A stretch of DNA of 64,000 nt from NCBI RefSeq assembly GCF_023716665.1, contig NZ_CP071859.1, positions 2,976,001-3,040,000 of the forward strand, written 5' to 3'. Below, in pieces: positions 48,382-57,337 of this stretch. Origin of the DNA: Vibrio sp. SCSIO 43135 (GTDB lineage Bacteria; Pseudomonadota; Gammaproteobacteria; Enterobacterales; Vibrionaceae). The position numbers and the translations under genes were made by a program. Numbering within the stretch: position 1 is the stretch's first letter; each line of letters opens with the position of its first letter. Below the pieces are notes generated by a model that did not search any database, was not told the DNA's origin, and saw nothing but the letters and a program-made list of their open reading frames with translations.

Positions 48382-48623
48382 GGCTTCCCTCCATCGATAT
48401 TAAGTTTAGACAAGCCTAGCGCTATTCTTCTATATTCAGATCACTTTTTCGAGTCTTTTACAGTAAATTTTCGTAAAGGTGACCAATGCTAAGCCTTTGA
48501 AAAACGTGATATCTCTCGAATAAAACTCGACATTAACTGTGTAGATCACGAATCAAGTTCGGCAAAGCATCTCAATTTGTCCCTCAGCGTTACAATAGCG
48601 CATTCGATATTATGGAGAATGTG
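48382..48623. other. intergenic region
   Basis: 242 bases between divergent small genes; must hold both promoters. No further structure recognised. Confidence 0.4.
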
Positions 48624-48953
48624 ATGCCTATTTCATTATTTGTTGCAATCACTCTATTGGCTGTGCTGGCCGCATGGGTGTTCCTCAGTTTCTATCGAAA
48701 ACACATGCAGGGAGAGAATGCGCCTGAACAAGCGGTTAATGTGGTGATATTGGATAAACAGGCCATCGAGATTCAAGACGCGCAACCAGGCGAAGACGAT
48801 CAAGAGTATTGGATATACGTTCAGAAAGGGCGTTTAGGGCCAAAGCGTGAATTCCAAGTGGGTATTCACTATTACCACGCTTTGAACCCTGGAGATAAAG
48901 GTAAGCTCACTTATCAGGGAGATAAATTCCTACATTTCGCGATGAAACGCTAA
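48624..48953 (+). CDS. yhhM: DUF2500 family membrane protein (YhhM-like)
   Basis: 109-residue protein with one N-terminal membrane segment (~3-24) and a small beta-rich domain. The C-terminal 'YYHALNPGDKGKLTYQGDKF' closely matches the YhhM/DUF2500 pattern. Start at MPISLF is favoured because GGAG lies at proper spacing before it, whereas the ATG four codons upstream lacks one. Function unknown. Its last bases overlap the convergent acyltransferase gene by four. Confidence 0.83.
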   Translation: MPISLFVAITLLAVLAAWVFLSFYRKHMQGENAPEQAVNVVILDKQAIEIQDAQPGEDDQEYWIYVQKGRLGPKREFQVGIHYYHALNPGDKGKLTYQGDKFLHFAMKR

Positions 48954-49969
48954 GGAAGCAACCAGCTTGTCTTACTCGAACGCGAGAACAACCAGCTCAT
49001 TGCTAGCGCTCCAGCACCACTTAACACAATCCATACAGGGATAACCCAGCCAGGGTGTCCCTGATACCAGCCAAACTCTTTCATTGGCCACAAGAAAATC
49101 GGGTGAAGAATATAGATCCCCAAACTATGTTGGCTGATGAAACCAACCACCTTATTAGCACCCAGAGACAAGCCTTCACCAAAGTAACGGCATAGCATGA
49201 AAATCATGCTGGCTGCTAACACTACGTTGAGCGTCTTATAAGACAGCCATCGCCCCACCGTATACTCCCCTGCGGCTAAACTATTGCTCACGACCATCAT
49301 GACGGTCGTAGCCAGCGCAGCGATTCCCAAGCCAGTCGCAATCATCACACTGGTTTTAGTCAGCGGAATCTTCTTAAACAGAATATAGCCGAGTGGTAAG
49401 TAGCCACTATACAACCATAGTTCAATGCTCCATGGACCATCGATTTTCATCAAATAAAGTAACGTGGTTAGCAGCCATACCGCGGTGAATGCATACACTC
49501 CTGCGTCCCCAGTTTTGCGCACCATGATTTGCAAAAATGGAATAACGAAATACAGCGGGATAAAGTAATAGAAAAAGCCCAGATGGTAGTACGTCGCGTG
49601 TTCTGCACTATTAGCCAGAACTTCTTTACTGACCGCCCCATCATAACCAGAGGCGCTCCAACCAGACAGGTACGCATAGAACAGCGACCAGAGCAAAAAC
49701 GGCACCAAGACCTTACCTAAACGCCGTTTCACATAATACTTGGCGTCAAATGGCCGCGTATCACTCAACATCAACGCACCGGTAATCAAGATAAATACAG
49801 GCACCGCCCAGCGAGTAACGCCATTCACCCCTACCGCAGTAAACCATTCGTTAAATGGAATCACCCCAAGCTCATTCCGATAAGGAGCCAGTACATGAAT
49901 AGCGATAACTGCAACCGCAGCAACACAGCGCAGTAAATCGAAAAACAGGACCCGTTGCCTCATTAGCAT
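48950..49969 (-). CDS. acyltransferase family membrane protein (WecH/OafA-type)
   Basis: 339-residue integral membrane protein of the acyltransferase-3 family, with about ten hydrophobic segments. 'RVLFFDLLRCVAAVAVIAIH' (~5-24) has the family's conserved Arg and His near the first helix, and 'RWAVPVFILITGALML' follows. Members transfer acetyl or other acyl groups from cytoplasm-side donors to sugars of lipopolysaccharide, common antigen or other glycans. Which glycan is modified cannot be told from context. Confidence 0.85.
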   Translation of the reverse strand: MLMRQRVLFFDLLRCVAAVAVIAIHVLAPYRNELGVIPFNEWFTAVGVNGVTRWAVPVFILITGALMLSDTRPFDAKYYVKRRLGKVLVPFLLWSLFYAYLSGWSASGYDGAVSKEVLANSAEHATYYHLGFFYYFIPLYFVIPFLQIMVRKTGDAGVYAFTAVWLLTTLLYLMKIDGPWSIELWLYSGYLPLGYILFKKIPLTKTSVMIATGLGIAALATTVMMVVSNSLAAGEYTVGRWLSYKTLNVVLAASMIFMLCRYFGEGLSLGANKVVGFISQHSLGIYILHPIFLWPMKEFGWYQGHPGWVIPVWIVLSGAGALAMSWLFSRSSKTSWLLP

Positions 49970-50010
49970 CTCTCTTGTGTCAGATAACCAATTGAATATA
50001 GCAATAAAAA

Positions 50011-50040
50011 AGCTGACTCTGCTATTAACAGAGTCAGCTT
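50011..50040 (-). terminator. terminator after arsJ
   Basis: Stem AGCTGACTCTG/CAGAGTCAGCT with a T-run on the minus strand, 20 bases after the arsJ stop. Confidence 0.9.
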
Positions 50041-50059
50041 TCGGTCAAAGAATTATCAA

Positions 50060-51280
50060 TTATGCAACATTCACTTCACGTAGCTTTGGCAGTTTTACCG
50101 ATATCAAGGTAGTAAGAGCAAGGAATGCAAAAGAGACCCATAGACACGCAGCTAGCCCAGCCATCTGGAATACCCAACCAGACAATATAGTGCCAATTAA
50201 GCGCCCCATGGCATTGGCCATATAGTAGAAACCAACGTCCAGCGATACACCATCACCTTTGGCATAGCTCACGATCAAATAGGAATGCAGAGACGAGTTC
50301 ACAGCGAAGATAGCACCAAACACCATCAATCCTCCGACAATGACAAGCTCTGGCTGCCAACCTATCTGTACCGCATAAGCGATAAATGCAGTCACAATCG
50401 CCAATCCACCAGCCCACAGCATAGCAGCGTGACCATCAGGCACTTTGCCTTGGGCTTTGCCGGTTATTTTAGGTGCTAAGCCCTGAACAAATCCGTAAGC
50501 GATGGTCCACGCAGCTAGGAAGCCACCGACCCACAAATGCTCCCAACCAAATACACTGCCCAGATAAATCGGCAACGCAATAACAAACCAGACATCCCGT
50601 GCACCGAATAAGAACATACGTGCAGCGGATAGAATGTTGATCGACTCAGATTTAGAAAAGATTTGCTTAAACTTCGGCTTAGTCTTCGCTTTACCCATGT
50701 CACTTTCAAGGCCAATTAAGCTGCCAATGAACACCAGAGTTAACACTGCTGCCATGGTTAAAACGGCATACTTGAAACCAATTACTGAGAGCAGTAAGCC
50801 ACCGATAAAGAACCCCGCGCCTTTCAGGGCATTTTTCGAGCCGGTCAATATCGCAACCCATTTATACAAAGCGCCCTGCTGCTCATCCGGCACCAACGTT
50901 TTAATCGAGCTTTTGGCGCTCATCTTGTTTAAGTCTTTAGCAATGCCAGACAACGCCTGCGCTGCCATTACCCACGGAATGGTGAGCCATGCCGCTGGAA
51001 CGGCGAGCATAGACAGAGCAATGATCTGCATCGCCAGTCCCAAGTTCATGGTTTTATTCAACCCAAGCCTTGCACCTAGCCAACCACCGATTAAGTTAGT
51101 GACCACTCCAAAAAATTCGTAAAAGAGGAATAGAGAGGCGATTTCCAATGTGCTGTAACCCAGATCGTGGAAATACAGCACCACCAGCATACGTAATGCA
51201 CCATCGGTAATCGTGAAGTTCCAGTAATTGAACGTCACGAGCATATATTGGCGAACACTTTTACTGACATTTGCAAACAT
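50060..51280 (-). CDS. arsJ: 1-arseno-3-phosphoglycerate exporter ArsJ (MFS)
   Basis: 406-residue major-facilitator protein with about twelve membrane segments and the ArsJ-typical opening 'VTFNYWNFTITDGALRMLVV' (~15-34) and 'AQALSGIAKDLNKMSAKSS' (~103-121). ArsJ exports 1-arseno-3-phosphoglycerate, made by the adjacent GAPDH from glyceraldehyde-3-phosphate and arsenate; the compound then breaks down outside, giving net arsenate efflux. Last gene of arsR-GAPDH-phosphatase-arsJ; a hairpin terminator lies just before it. Confidence 0.93.
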   Translation of the reverse strand: MFANVSKSVRQYMLVTFNYWNFTITDGALRMLVVLYFHDLGYSTLEIASLFLFYEFFGVVTNLIGGWLGARLGLNKTMNLGLAMQIIALSMLAVPAAWLTIPWVMAAQALSGIAKDLNKMSAKSSIKTLVPDEQQGALYKWVAILTGSKNALKGAGFFIGGLLLSVIGFKYAVLTMAAVLTLVFIGSLIGLESDMGKAKTKPKFKQIFSKSESINILSAARMFLFGARDVWFVIALPIYLGSVFGWEHLWVGGFLAAWTIAYGFVQGLAPKITGKAQGKVPDGHAAMLWAGGLAIVTAFIAYAVQIGWQPELVIVGGLMVFGAIFAVNSSLHSYLIVSYAKGDGVSLDVGFYYMANAMGRLIGTILSGWVFQMAGLAACLWVSFAFLALTTLISVKLPKLREVNVA

Positions 51281-51313
51281 AACGTACCTATTTGCCTTTA
51301 TTGCAAAGAGAAA

Positions 51314-51346
51314 AGAGCTTTTGGGTTATGGTGTTCCAAAAGCTCT
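51314..51346 (-). terminator. terminator-like hairpin inside the ars operon
   Basis: Perfect 11-bp stem AGAGCTTTTGG/CCAAAAGCTCT with an 11-base loop and TTTTCTC after it on the minus strand, between the phosphatase stop and the arsJ start. It may attenuate arsJ or protect the upstream message. Confidence 0.75.
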
Positions 51347-51355
51347 ATAAGTGAA

Positions 51356-51859
51356 TTACTGGCCAGCAACCGCTGTGATGTATTCTACTTGAACAGGTTT
51401 AGTAAAGGCGCCTGGGCGAAGCGCTTGTACTTGGCTGACGATGTCAGCTAATGGCCACTGCTTCTCCAGTAGAAGATGAGCTGCCAGCAGCCCCGTTCGG
51501 CCAGAGCCTCCCATGCAGTGCATCGCGACTTTACCACCGTTATCCACCACTTGGTGTAGCGCTGGGCTAGCCGCATTCCACTTCGCTTGGAACGCTTCGC
51601 CTGGCGCACAATCGTCTTCAATTTCAATTTGGAACCACTGCATGCCTTGCTGCTGAGCTTTTTCACCCAGTTCAGCCACCGCCTTGCTCGCCAGTTCAGC
51701 GTCATCCAGAGCGGTAACAATCGCCTCCACACCTTGCTCTTTTAGTTGAGCAAGTGACGCGTCGAGATCGATACCTTTCGTACCTGGACACGGAGTCAAT
51801 ACAAGCGCACCAGTGTTTAAATCTAGCTGCCAAGTCGGGTGAGTTTGAGTCTGAGACAT
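51356..51859 (-). CDS. dual-specificity/tyrosine phosphatase-like protein in the ars operon
   Basis: 167-residue protein of the Cys-based phosphatase superfamily, resembling the CDKN3/KAP-like group. The P-loop 'MHCMGGSGRTGLLAAHLLL' contains HCX5R with nucleophile Cys and Arg (~110-125); a possible general-acid Asp lies in 'EIEDDCAPGEAF' (~83-94). Start is the ATG seven bases after AGGAG, not the GTG before it. It begins 11 bases after GAPDH. Some arsenate reductases use phosphatase-like folds, so arsenate reduction, or dephosphorylation of a sugar phosphate or protein, are possibilities; none is shown. Confidence 0.85.
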   Translation of the reverse strand: MSQTQTHPTWQLDLNTGALVLTPCPGTKGIDLDASLAQLKEQGVEAIVTALDDAELASKAVAELGEKAQQQGMQWFQIEIEDDCAPGEAFQAKWNAASPALHQVVDNGGKVAMHCMGGSGRTGLLAAHLLLEKQWPLADIVSQVQALRPGAFTKPVQVEYITAVAGQ

Positions 51860-51870
51860 CACTTTGCTCC

Positions 51871-52872
51871 TTATGCTAAACCAACATTACGAACCAATTC
51901 TGCGGTACGTGTTGCGTAGCCCATTTCGTTGTCATACCAAGCGTAGATTTTCACCATACGAGTCCCCACAACCATGGTTGATTGTGCATCAACAATCGTA
52001 GAACGTTGATCACCTTTGTAATCGATAGACACTAACGGACGCTCTTCAAAACCCAGAATACCTTTTAGCTCACCTTGAGAAGCTTCTTTCAGTAACGCAT
52101 TAACTTCTTCTGCTGTGGTATCACGTTTCACATCGAAGATGATGTCAGTCAAAGACGCATTCGCTAGAGGCACACGTACCGCGTGTCCATTGATCTTGTC
52201 TTTTAGCTCAGGGAAAATTTCCACGATAGCTTTAGCACTGCCCGTTGTGGTTGGAATTAAACTCATGCCACATGCACGAGCACGACGTAAGTCTTTATGC
52301 GGCGCATCCAAAATGGTCTGAGTATTGGTAAGGTCATGGATAGTGGTAAATGAAGACTGCTCAATACCCAACTTTTCATGAATCACTTTTACCACTGGTG
52401 CAATACAGTTCGTCGTACATGACGCCGCAGTAACGATCTTATGTACTGCTGGATCAAAAATGTCATCATTCACACCGACAACGATGTTAGCCACACCGTC
52501 TTCTTTAACTGGTGCACTTACTACAACGCGTTTTACGCCTTGCTCTAAGTATTGGTTAAGGAACGAAGTTTTACGATGTACACCGGTCGCCTCAATCACT
52601 ACATCACATCCAGACCAATCCACCGCGTTAATTTCTTTCTCATTGGTCACTGCGATACGCTGACCTGCAATCACCAACTCGCTGCCTTCTGTTTTCACTT
52701 CATGAGCCCAGCGACCTTGCACAGAATCGAATTCCAGCAGGTGGCCTAATGTTGCAGCGTCTCCAGCCACATCGTTAATTTGTACAAATTCCAATTCAGG
52801 CCAATCAAAAGCGGCGCGCAATGCAAGGCGACCAATACGACCAAAACCGTTAATACCTACTTTAATTGTCAT
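51871..52872 (-). CDS. ArsJ-associated glyceraldehyde-3-phosphate dehydrogenase
   Basis: 333-residue GAPDH. NAD-binding '[16 protein letters not shown]' (~4-19), active-site '[11 protein letters not shown]' with Cys (~151-161) and the substrate-binding C-terminal '[14 protein letters not shown]' are intact. In ars operons this paralogue adds arsenate in place of phosphate, giving 1-arseno-3-phosphoglycerate for ArsJ. Start at [12 protein letters not shown] matches all GAPDHs; the longer frame adds a non-homologous MIRDTA. Normal glycolytic use cannot be excluded, but operon context favours detoxification. Confidence 0.93.
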   Translation of the reverse strand: MTIKVGINGFGRIGRLALRAAFDWPELEFVQINDVAGDAATLGHLLEFDSVQGRWAHEVKTEGSELVIAGQRIAVTNEKEINAVDWSGCDVVIEATGVHRKTSFLNQYLEQGVKRVVVSAPVKEDGVANIVVGVNDDIFDPAVHKIVTAASCTTNCIAPVVKVIHEKLGIEQSSFTTIHDLTNTQTILDAPHKDLRRARACGMSLIPTTTGSAKAIVEIFPELKDKINGHAVRVPLANASLTDIIFDVKRDTTAEEVNALLKEASQGELKGILGFEERPLVSIDYKGDQRSTIVDAQSTMVVGTRMVKIYAWYDNEMGYATRTAELVRNVGLA

Positions 52873-52915
52873 AGCTGTATCTCTTATCAATGTTTTACTA
52901 ATTAGGGGCCAAATA

Positions 52916-53257
52916 TTATTGGCAGCAGACAGGACGACACTCTATCGCCCTCACTCGCGCAACATCCTCTTGGTATTCTTGCTTGAGGCAGTTTGATGCG
53001 ACTAAATCTTCAATCAATTTGTTCATCCAACCAGGCAAATCATCGGCCACGCGATAAAACACCCATTGCCCTTGGCGAACATCGACTAATACGCCACTTG
53101 AACGAAGTTGAGCTAGGTGACGCGACACTTTGGGTTGACTCTCTAGCAATGCCTGGGTCAACTCACCAACTGATAAACACTCTTCACGAACAATCAACAT
53201 CAAGCAGCGAACTCGTGTTTCGTCAGACAATAATTTGAAGAACTGGTGTGGTAACAT
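52916..53257 (-). CDS. arsR: ArsR family arsenic-responsive repressor
   Basis: 113-residue ArsR/SmtB winged-helix repressor. '[24 protein letters not shown]' spread over ~29-52 is the DNA-recognition helix-turn-helix. Cys positions suitable for arsenite binding are Cys27 in 'REECLS' and the C-terminal 'ECRPVCCQ'; the classical ELCVCDL motif is not present, so a different trithiolate site, as in other ArsR lineages, is inferred. First gene of the operon; a near-perfect palindrome 15 bases upstream is the likely operator. Confidence 0.9.
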   Translation of the reverse strand: MLPHQFFKLLSDETRVRCLMLIVREECLSVGELTQALLESQPKVSRHLAQLRSSGVLVDVRQGQWVFYRVADDLPGWMNKLIEDLVASNCLKQEYQEDVARVRAIECRPVCCQ

Positions 53258-53271
53258 AACTAAATATTCTT

Positions 53272-53291
53272 ATATACGGATATCCATATAT
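53272..53291. promoter_or_regulatory. candidate ArsR operator
   Basis: ATATACGGATATCCATATAT is a 20-bp palindrome with one mismatched pair (18 of 20 symmetric). It lies 15 bases upstream of the arsR start, overlapping the expected promoter, which suits autorepression. Confidence 0.6.
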
Positions 53292-53299
53292 ATTAATCA

Positions 53300-53330
53300 C
53301 AAAAAAAGGCACGTCAACACGTACCTTTTC
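53300..53330. terminator. probable terminator between arsR and the EAL-HDOD gene
   Basis: Interrupted stem AAAGG-C-ACGT / ACGT-A-CCTTT with A-run and T-run; it lies between two minus-strand genes and would stop transcription of the EAL-HDOD gene before the ars operon. Confidence 0.55.
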
Positions 53331-53370
53331 TTTGTCATAAAACTTTCATATTCAAACCAGCAACACGCGG

Positions 53371-54615
53371 CTAGATAATTCTTTTCAAATCTTGGCTCCA
53401 ACGCTGAGCAGCAGACAGGTTATGAATAACCTGCTCGACATTAAGGCCAAGTTGCTTACAGCCTTTTTGTAGCCCCTGCCAATCTGCTTTTTCGTAGCAC
53501 TCTTCAACACTCAGCAAAGCACCAATTAGCCCTTCTCGTTCCAATAATGCTGATTTAATCTCGTCAGATAAAGGAAGTTGAGACACCAACACATCTAGAG
53601 AAACATCCATCAGGGCATCCAGTATCGAAAACAACCCAATCAAGAAAGCCTGCTCTCTATACGGATAAAACGGGTTATCGGCCGACATCAAGTGACAAAA
53701 CTGAGCACGCTGCAACGACAAGTTATACAGCTCTTGTGGCTTTTTCACAGACACGAACGACGCAACCGCCAGCGAGACGAACATTTTTAACCTGTCTTGC
53801 CCTAGATAGACTAACGCCTGTCGAAACGATGAAATCGAAACCTCTAGCCTATCCGACATGGTGTTCACAAAACGCAGTAGCTTATATGACAGCGCCACAT
53901 CTTGCGCCACAATACGCTCTACTCGGTCAAAATCGACTTCAGCTTTGCACACTTCCTGAAACAGCTCCATTGCCACAATTTGCTCTGGGCTAATGTAACT
54001 CTGTTTAACCATTTCAGGCTTACTAAAAAAGTAGCCCTGAAAAAACGTAAACCCAGCAGATCGCGTCGCTTGAAACTCAGCTTCCGTTTCTACGCGTTCG
54101 GCGAGAAACTTACGCTTGCCACCTTGTGCTTTATGCATCCGAACAAAATCACAAGCTTGCTCTAACCCCAGCGCCATAATGTCAATTTTGACAATGTGTA
54201 CATAGGGAAGAAACCGTTCCCATTTTTCATCGTAAACAAAATCATCTAACGCAATTAGGTAACCCCGCTGGTTCAAATCACGAATCGCGTCAAACAACTC
54301 ATCGCTCGGTGGGCAACTTTCTAATACCTCCACCACGATTTGCTCTTTGGGTAGACTAAGCGGTAAGCGACGCAGCAAGCTTTGATAAGGAAAGTTGATG
54401 AAACAACGAGAATGAGGAATAGAAGGATTTGTTCCAGCAGATAGGAAGTTTTCTACAATTAAGCGATAGGTCGCTCGATTTGAGTCGATATGCTGGGGAA
54501 ACGCATTATTTTCACCGTCGCGAAACAACAACTCATAGCCCAAAGTCTGGCGCTTAGAGTTGAGAATCGGCTGACGGGCAACATATGTGCTTTGCATTAT
54601 CGAAATAGAGCTCAT
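53371..54615 (-). CDS. EAL and HDOD domain protein (YuxH-like)
   Basis: 414-residue two-domain signalling protein. The EAL-type domain (~8-205) has 'GYELLFRDGENN' in place of the EAL motif with Glu kept, plus 'CFINFPYQSLL' (Asn), 'LIALDDFVYDE' (Asp-Asp), 'VHIVKIDIMAL' (Lys) and 'FLAERVETEAEF' (Glu). These match cyclic-di-GMP phosphodiesterase ligands, though members of this HDOD-linked branch are often catalytically weak. HDOD (~200-380, 'VERIVAQDVALSYKLLRFVN') is a regulatory helical domain. Cytoplasmic, no membrane segment. A second ATG (MQSTYVARQ) is a possible start. Confidence 0.88.
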   Translation of the reverse strand: MSSISIMQSTYVARQPILNSKRQTLGYELLFRDGENNAFPQHIDSNRATYRLIVENFLSAGTNPSIPHSRCFINFPYQSLLRRLPLSLPKEQIVVEVLESCPPSDELFDAIRDLNQRGYLIALDDFVYDEKWERFLPYVHIVKIDIMALGLEQACDFVRMHKAQGGKRKFLAERVETEAEFQATRSAGFTFFQGYFFSKPEMVKQSYISPEQIVAMELFQEVCKAEVDFDRVERIVAQDVALSYKLLRFVNTMSDRLEVSISSFRQALVYLGQDRLKMFVSLAVASFVSVKKPQELYNLSLQRAQFCHLMSADNPFYPYREQAFLIGLFSILDALMDVSLDVLVSQLPLSDEIKSALLEREGLIGALLSVEECYEKADWQGLQKGCKQLGLNVEQVIHNLSAAQRWSQDLKRII

Positions 54616-54626
54616 TACACCTAACG

Positions 54627-55244
54627 TTAGGACTTAGCAGCAGCAAGTAATGCTCCGCACCCCATGAACATAGAACCAAAGACCTTATTAATCTTCATCA
54701 TAATACGTTCAGAGCGAATGAAACGTCCCATTTGCGCCGCCAAAGAGGTGTAACCCAGCATAACAATGCTATCAATGGCTACCGTTGTGACCCCTAATAC
54801 CGCTAACTGTGTGAGTTGGTCTTTCGCAGGGTCGATAAACTGAGGAAACAAAGCAACTAAGAACACAATCGACTTAGGGTTGGTCAGGTTGATCAGAACC
54901 GCTTTATTCATCATCGACCATGCTGATAATTCAGTGCCGTCGGCTTGGGTCGTCAAACTGGATGTATCGCGCCACTTTTGAATACCAAGCCATACCAGAT
55001 ACGCTGCCCCGACCCATTTAATGATCGAGAATGCTAGCGCCGATTTCGCGACTAAAGCACCAATACCAGCACCCACTAAGATGATGTGGAACGCTAAACC
55101 GATCTGCAATCCAACAATCGCGGCTAGAGACTTACGAGTGCCATAACTTAAACCATTACTAATCGAATTTACTGTACCTGAGCCCGGTGCCAAACTAAAA
55201 ACAATCGCAGTGACCACATAGGCCAGCCAAACGTGCGTATCCAT
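54627..55244 (-). CDS. rhtB: LysE-family amino-acid exporter RhtB
   Basis: 205-residue inner-membrane exporter with about five to six helices and the LysE/RhtB signature 'VFSLAPGSGTVNSISNGLSYG' region (~16-36). E. coli RhtB exports homoserine and homoserine lactone. Identity is supported by position: the rhtB-pldB-yigL neighbourhood of E. coli is kept, here divergent from pldB. Substrate not testable from sequence. Confidence 0.87.
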   Translation of the reverse strand: MDTHVWLAYVVTAIVFSLAPGSGTVNSISNGLSYGTRKSLAAIVGLQIGLAFHIILVGAGIGALVAKSALAFSIIKWVGAAYLVWLGIQKWRDTSSLTTQADGTELSAWSMMNKAVLINLTNPKSIVFLVALFPQFIDPAKDQLTQLAVLGVTTVAIDSIVMLGYTSLAAQMGRFIRSERIMMKINKVFGSMFMGCGALLAAAKS

Positions 55245-55322
55245 AGTAATATTCCTCGACTAAATGCAATTAGCCCCACATAATTTACACTTGTTGTATC
55301 GCGAACCCGGCACAGACCAGTC

Positions 55323-56309
55323 ATGACCCAAACTCGTTCGAATAACTCATCTTATACTCAAGAGTTATGCTTTGAGCAAGCAATCAATCAAGATATTGCG
55401 CTGCTTTGGCAATCACGTAGCGAAGGAAAACTTAAATCTTTCGATAAAACTGATATTTACTGGTGCAAGCTCACCAACCCAAATCACAACAAAGCAATAG
55501 TTGTGGTCAATGGGAGAATCGAGTCGGCGTGGAAATACCAAGAGCTGTTTTACGACTTGTTCCAGCAAGGATATGACATCTATTCATTTGATCACCGTGG
55601 CCAAGGCCTTTCTTCACGCCTGATCGACAACTCTGAAATGGGTTACGTCAAAGAGTTTAGTGACTACTTAATGGACATGGACAAAGTGCTGCAGCATTTT
55701 GACCTTAGCCACTACGACAAACGTTACTTATTAGCTCATTCGATGGGAGGCGCAATCGCGACTCGCTTTATTCAAACCCATCCTGAGCACCACTTTGATG
55801 CCATAGCCCTCAGCGCCCCTATGTTTGGGGTCAATATGGCGCCTTACCTGCGCCCCGTCGCCATTCCTCTTAGCCAAATATTAACCGCGGTATACCCACA
55901 ACCGACCTATGCTCCAGGGCATCAAGCGTATTACCCGAAACCATTTGACGTAAACCCACTCAGTCAAAGTGAAGTGCGTTATCACTGGTTCCGCGATCTG
56001 TATGAAAAGATGCCAGAGCTGAAAATCGGCGGGCCAAGTACACGCTGGGTGTGGCAAGGTCTCATGGCAGCGAAGCAGTGTATTCAGCAAACGCGCCAAA
56101 TCCGAATTCCATTACTGCTGCTTCAAGCCAGTGAAGATACTATTGTGTCGAACCGAGATCAGATCCGCTTTATTAAAAAGCTAGTAAAGACCAACCGCGA
56201 CTGCGCTTTGAAAATCATTTACGGAGCAAAGCACGAGGTGTTGTTTGAGCAAGACCAGTATCGCAATGACGCTTTGGACACCACGCTCGAGTTTTTCCAC
56301 CAGCACTAG
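55323..56309 (+). CDS. pldB: alpha/beta hydrolase, lysophospholipase L2
   Basis: 328-residue alpha/beta-hydrolase. The nucleophile elbow 'LLAHSMGGAIATRF' has GxSxG-like HSMGG with Ser (~142), the acid Asp is in 'LLQASEDTIVSNRD' (~278) and the His in 'IYGAKHEVLFEQDQ' (~307). The neighbourhood matches E. coli pldB, a lysophospholipase acting on lysophosphatidylethanolamine at the inner membrane. Upstream of yigL in the same direction. Confidence 0.92.
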   Translation: MTQTRSNNSSYTQELCFEQAINQDIALLWQSRSEGKLKSFDKTDIYWCKLTNPNHNKAIVVVNGRIESAWKYQELFYDLFQQGYDIYSFDHRGQGLSSRLIDNSEMGYVKEFSDYLMDMDKVLQHFDLSHYDKRYLLAHSMGGAIATRFIQTHPEHHFDAIALSAPMFGVNMAPYLRPVAIPLSQILTAVYPQPTYAPGHQAYYPKPFDVNPLSQSEVRYHWFRDLYEKMPELKIGGPSTRWVWQGLMAAKQCIQQTRQIRIPLLLLQASEDTIVSNRDQIRFIKKLVKTNRDCALKIIYGAKHEVLFEQDQYRNDALDTTLEFFHQH

Positions 56310-56447
56310 GGCATTGTTGAGATAAATAAGGAAAAAGAGCGCTTACAATTTGCCCTCTTTTTCTTCCTCTTTTTGGCGTAAAATGAGCACACTCAGTACA
56401 GAGAGCTACTCTCTTTTGGCTGCCATGCTTCGCTTTATGAGGATACT

Positions 56448-57275
56448 ATGACCACAGCTTTGCAAGACTCACCGTTCCATATTGTTGCTTCTGATCTCGA
56501 CGGCACACTGTTAGCGCCGAATCACCAACTTAGTGATTTCACTAAGCAGACTCTAAAAGAGCTTCACCAACAAGGCTTCACCTTCATCTTTGCAACCGGT
56601 CGCCACCATGTGGATGTTGCAGGTATTCGCGAAACGGTCGGCATTCCAGCTTATATGATCACTTCTAATGGCGCGCGTGTTCATGACCAAAACGATCAAC
56701 TGATGTACAGCAAAAACGTACCAGAGTCATTAGTGCAGCCGGTCATTGATGTTGTTAAATCCGATCCAAACATCATGATTCACATGTACCAAAACGAATC
56801 TTGGTTGTTAAACCAGGAAGATGAAACGTTACGCCACTTCCACGACGAGACCGGCTTTAGCTACCAGCTATTCGATAGCGACAACGCACCGACTGACGGC
56901 ATTGCAAAAGTATTCTTCACCGATCCGAATCACGATCATGACCATCTGGTTACTTTTGAAAACAAACTCAATGAACTGTTTGGTGACAAGCTGAATGTCG
57001 CCTTCTCGACTCCTTGGTGTTTAGAAGTGATGGCTGCAGATGTTTCTAAAGGTGAAGCACTCGATGTCGTGGCAAAATCTCTAGGCAAAACCTTAGACAA
57101 CTGCATCGCGTTTGGCGATGGCATGAACGATGTAGAAATGCTGTCGATGGCGGGTAAAGGCCTAGTCATGGGCACATCTCACCACAAAGTGATGGCGGCC
57201 CTTCCTGACAACGAAGTGATTGGTAACAATGCAGACGACGCCGTCGCTCACTACCTAAAAGAGCACTTGATTTAA
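56448..57275 (+). CDS. yigL: Cof-type HAD phosphatase YigL
   Basis: 275-residue haloacid-dehalogenase phosphatase of the Cof/type IIB group. 'IVASDLDGTLLAPNHQL' has the two catalytic Asp (~15-17), 'FATGRHHVDV' (~48-57) is motif II with Thr, 'MAADVSKGEALDVVA' (~199-213) has the Lys and 'IAFGDGMNDVEMLSMAG' (~223-239) the metal-binding Asp pair. E. coli YigL hydrolyses sugar phosphates and pyridoxal phosphate. It follows pldB by 138 bases. Confidence 0.93.
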   Translation: MTTALQDSPFHIVASDLDGTLLAPNHQLSDFTKQTLKELHQQGFTFIFATGRHHVDVAGIRETVGIPAYMITSNGARVHDQNDQLMYSKNVPESLVQPVIDVVKSDPNIMIHMYQNESWLLNQEDETLRHFHDETGFSYQLFDSDNAPTDGIAKVFFTDPNHDHDHLVTFENKLNELFGDKLNVAFSTPWCLEVMAADVSKGEALDVVAKSLGKTLDNCIAFGDGMNDVEMLSMAGKGLVMGTSHHKVMAALPDNEVIGNNADDAVAHYLKEHLI

Positions 57276-57292
57276 TCGCCATTAGCGAACAT

Positions 57293-57317
57293 AAAAAGGC
57301 AGCGAAAGCTGCCTTTT
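57293..57317. terminator. bidirectional terminator yigL / EVE gene
   Basis: Stem AAAAGGCAGC/GCTGCCTTTT with a GAAA loop, between convergent genes. Confidence 0.87.
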
Positions 57318-57337
57318 CTATGTCTACCATACCGATA

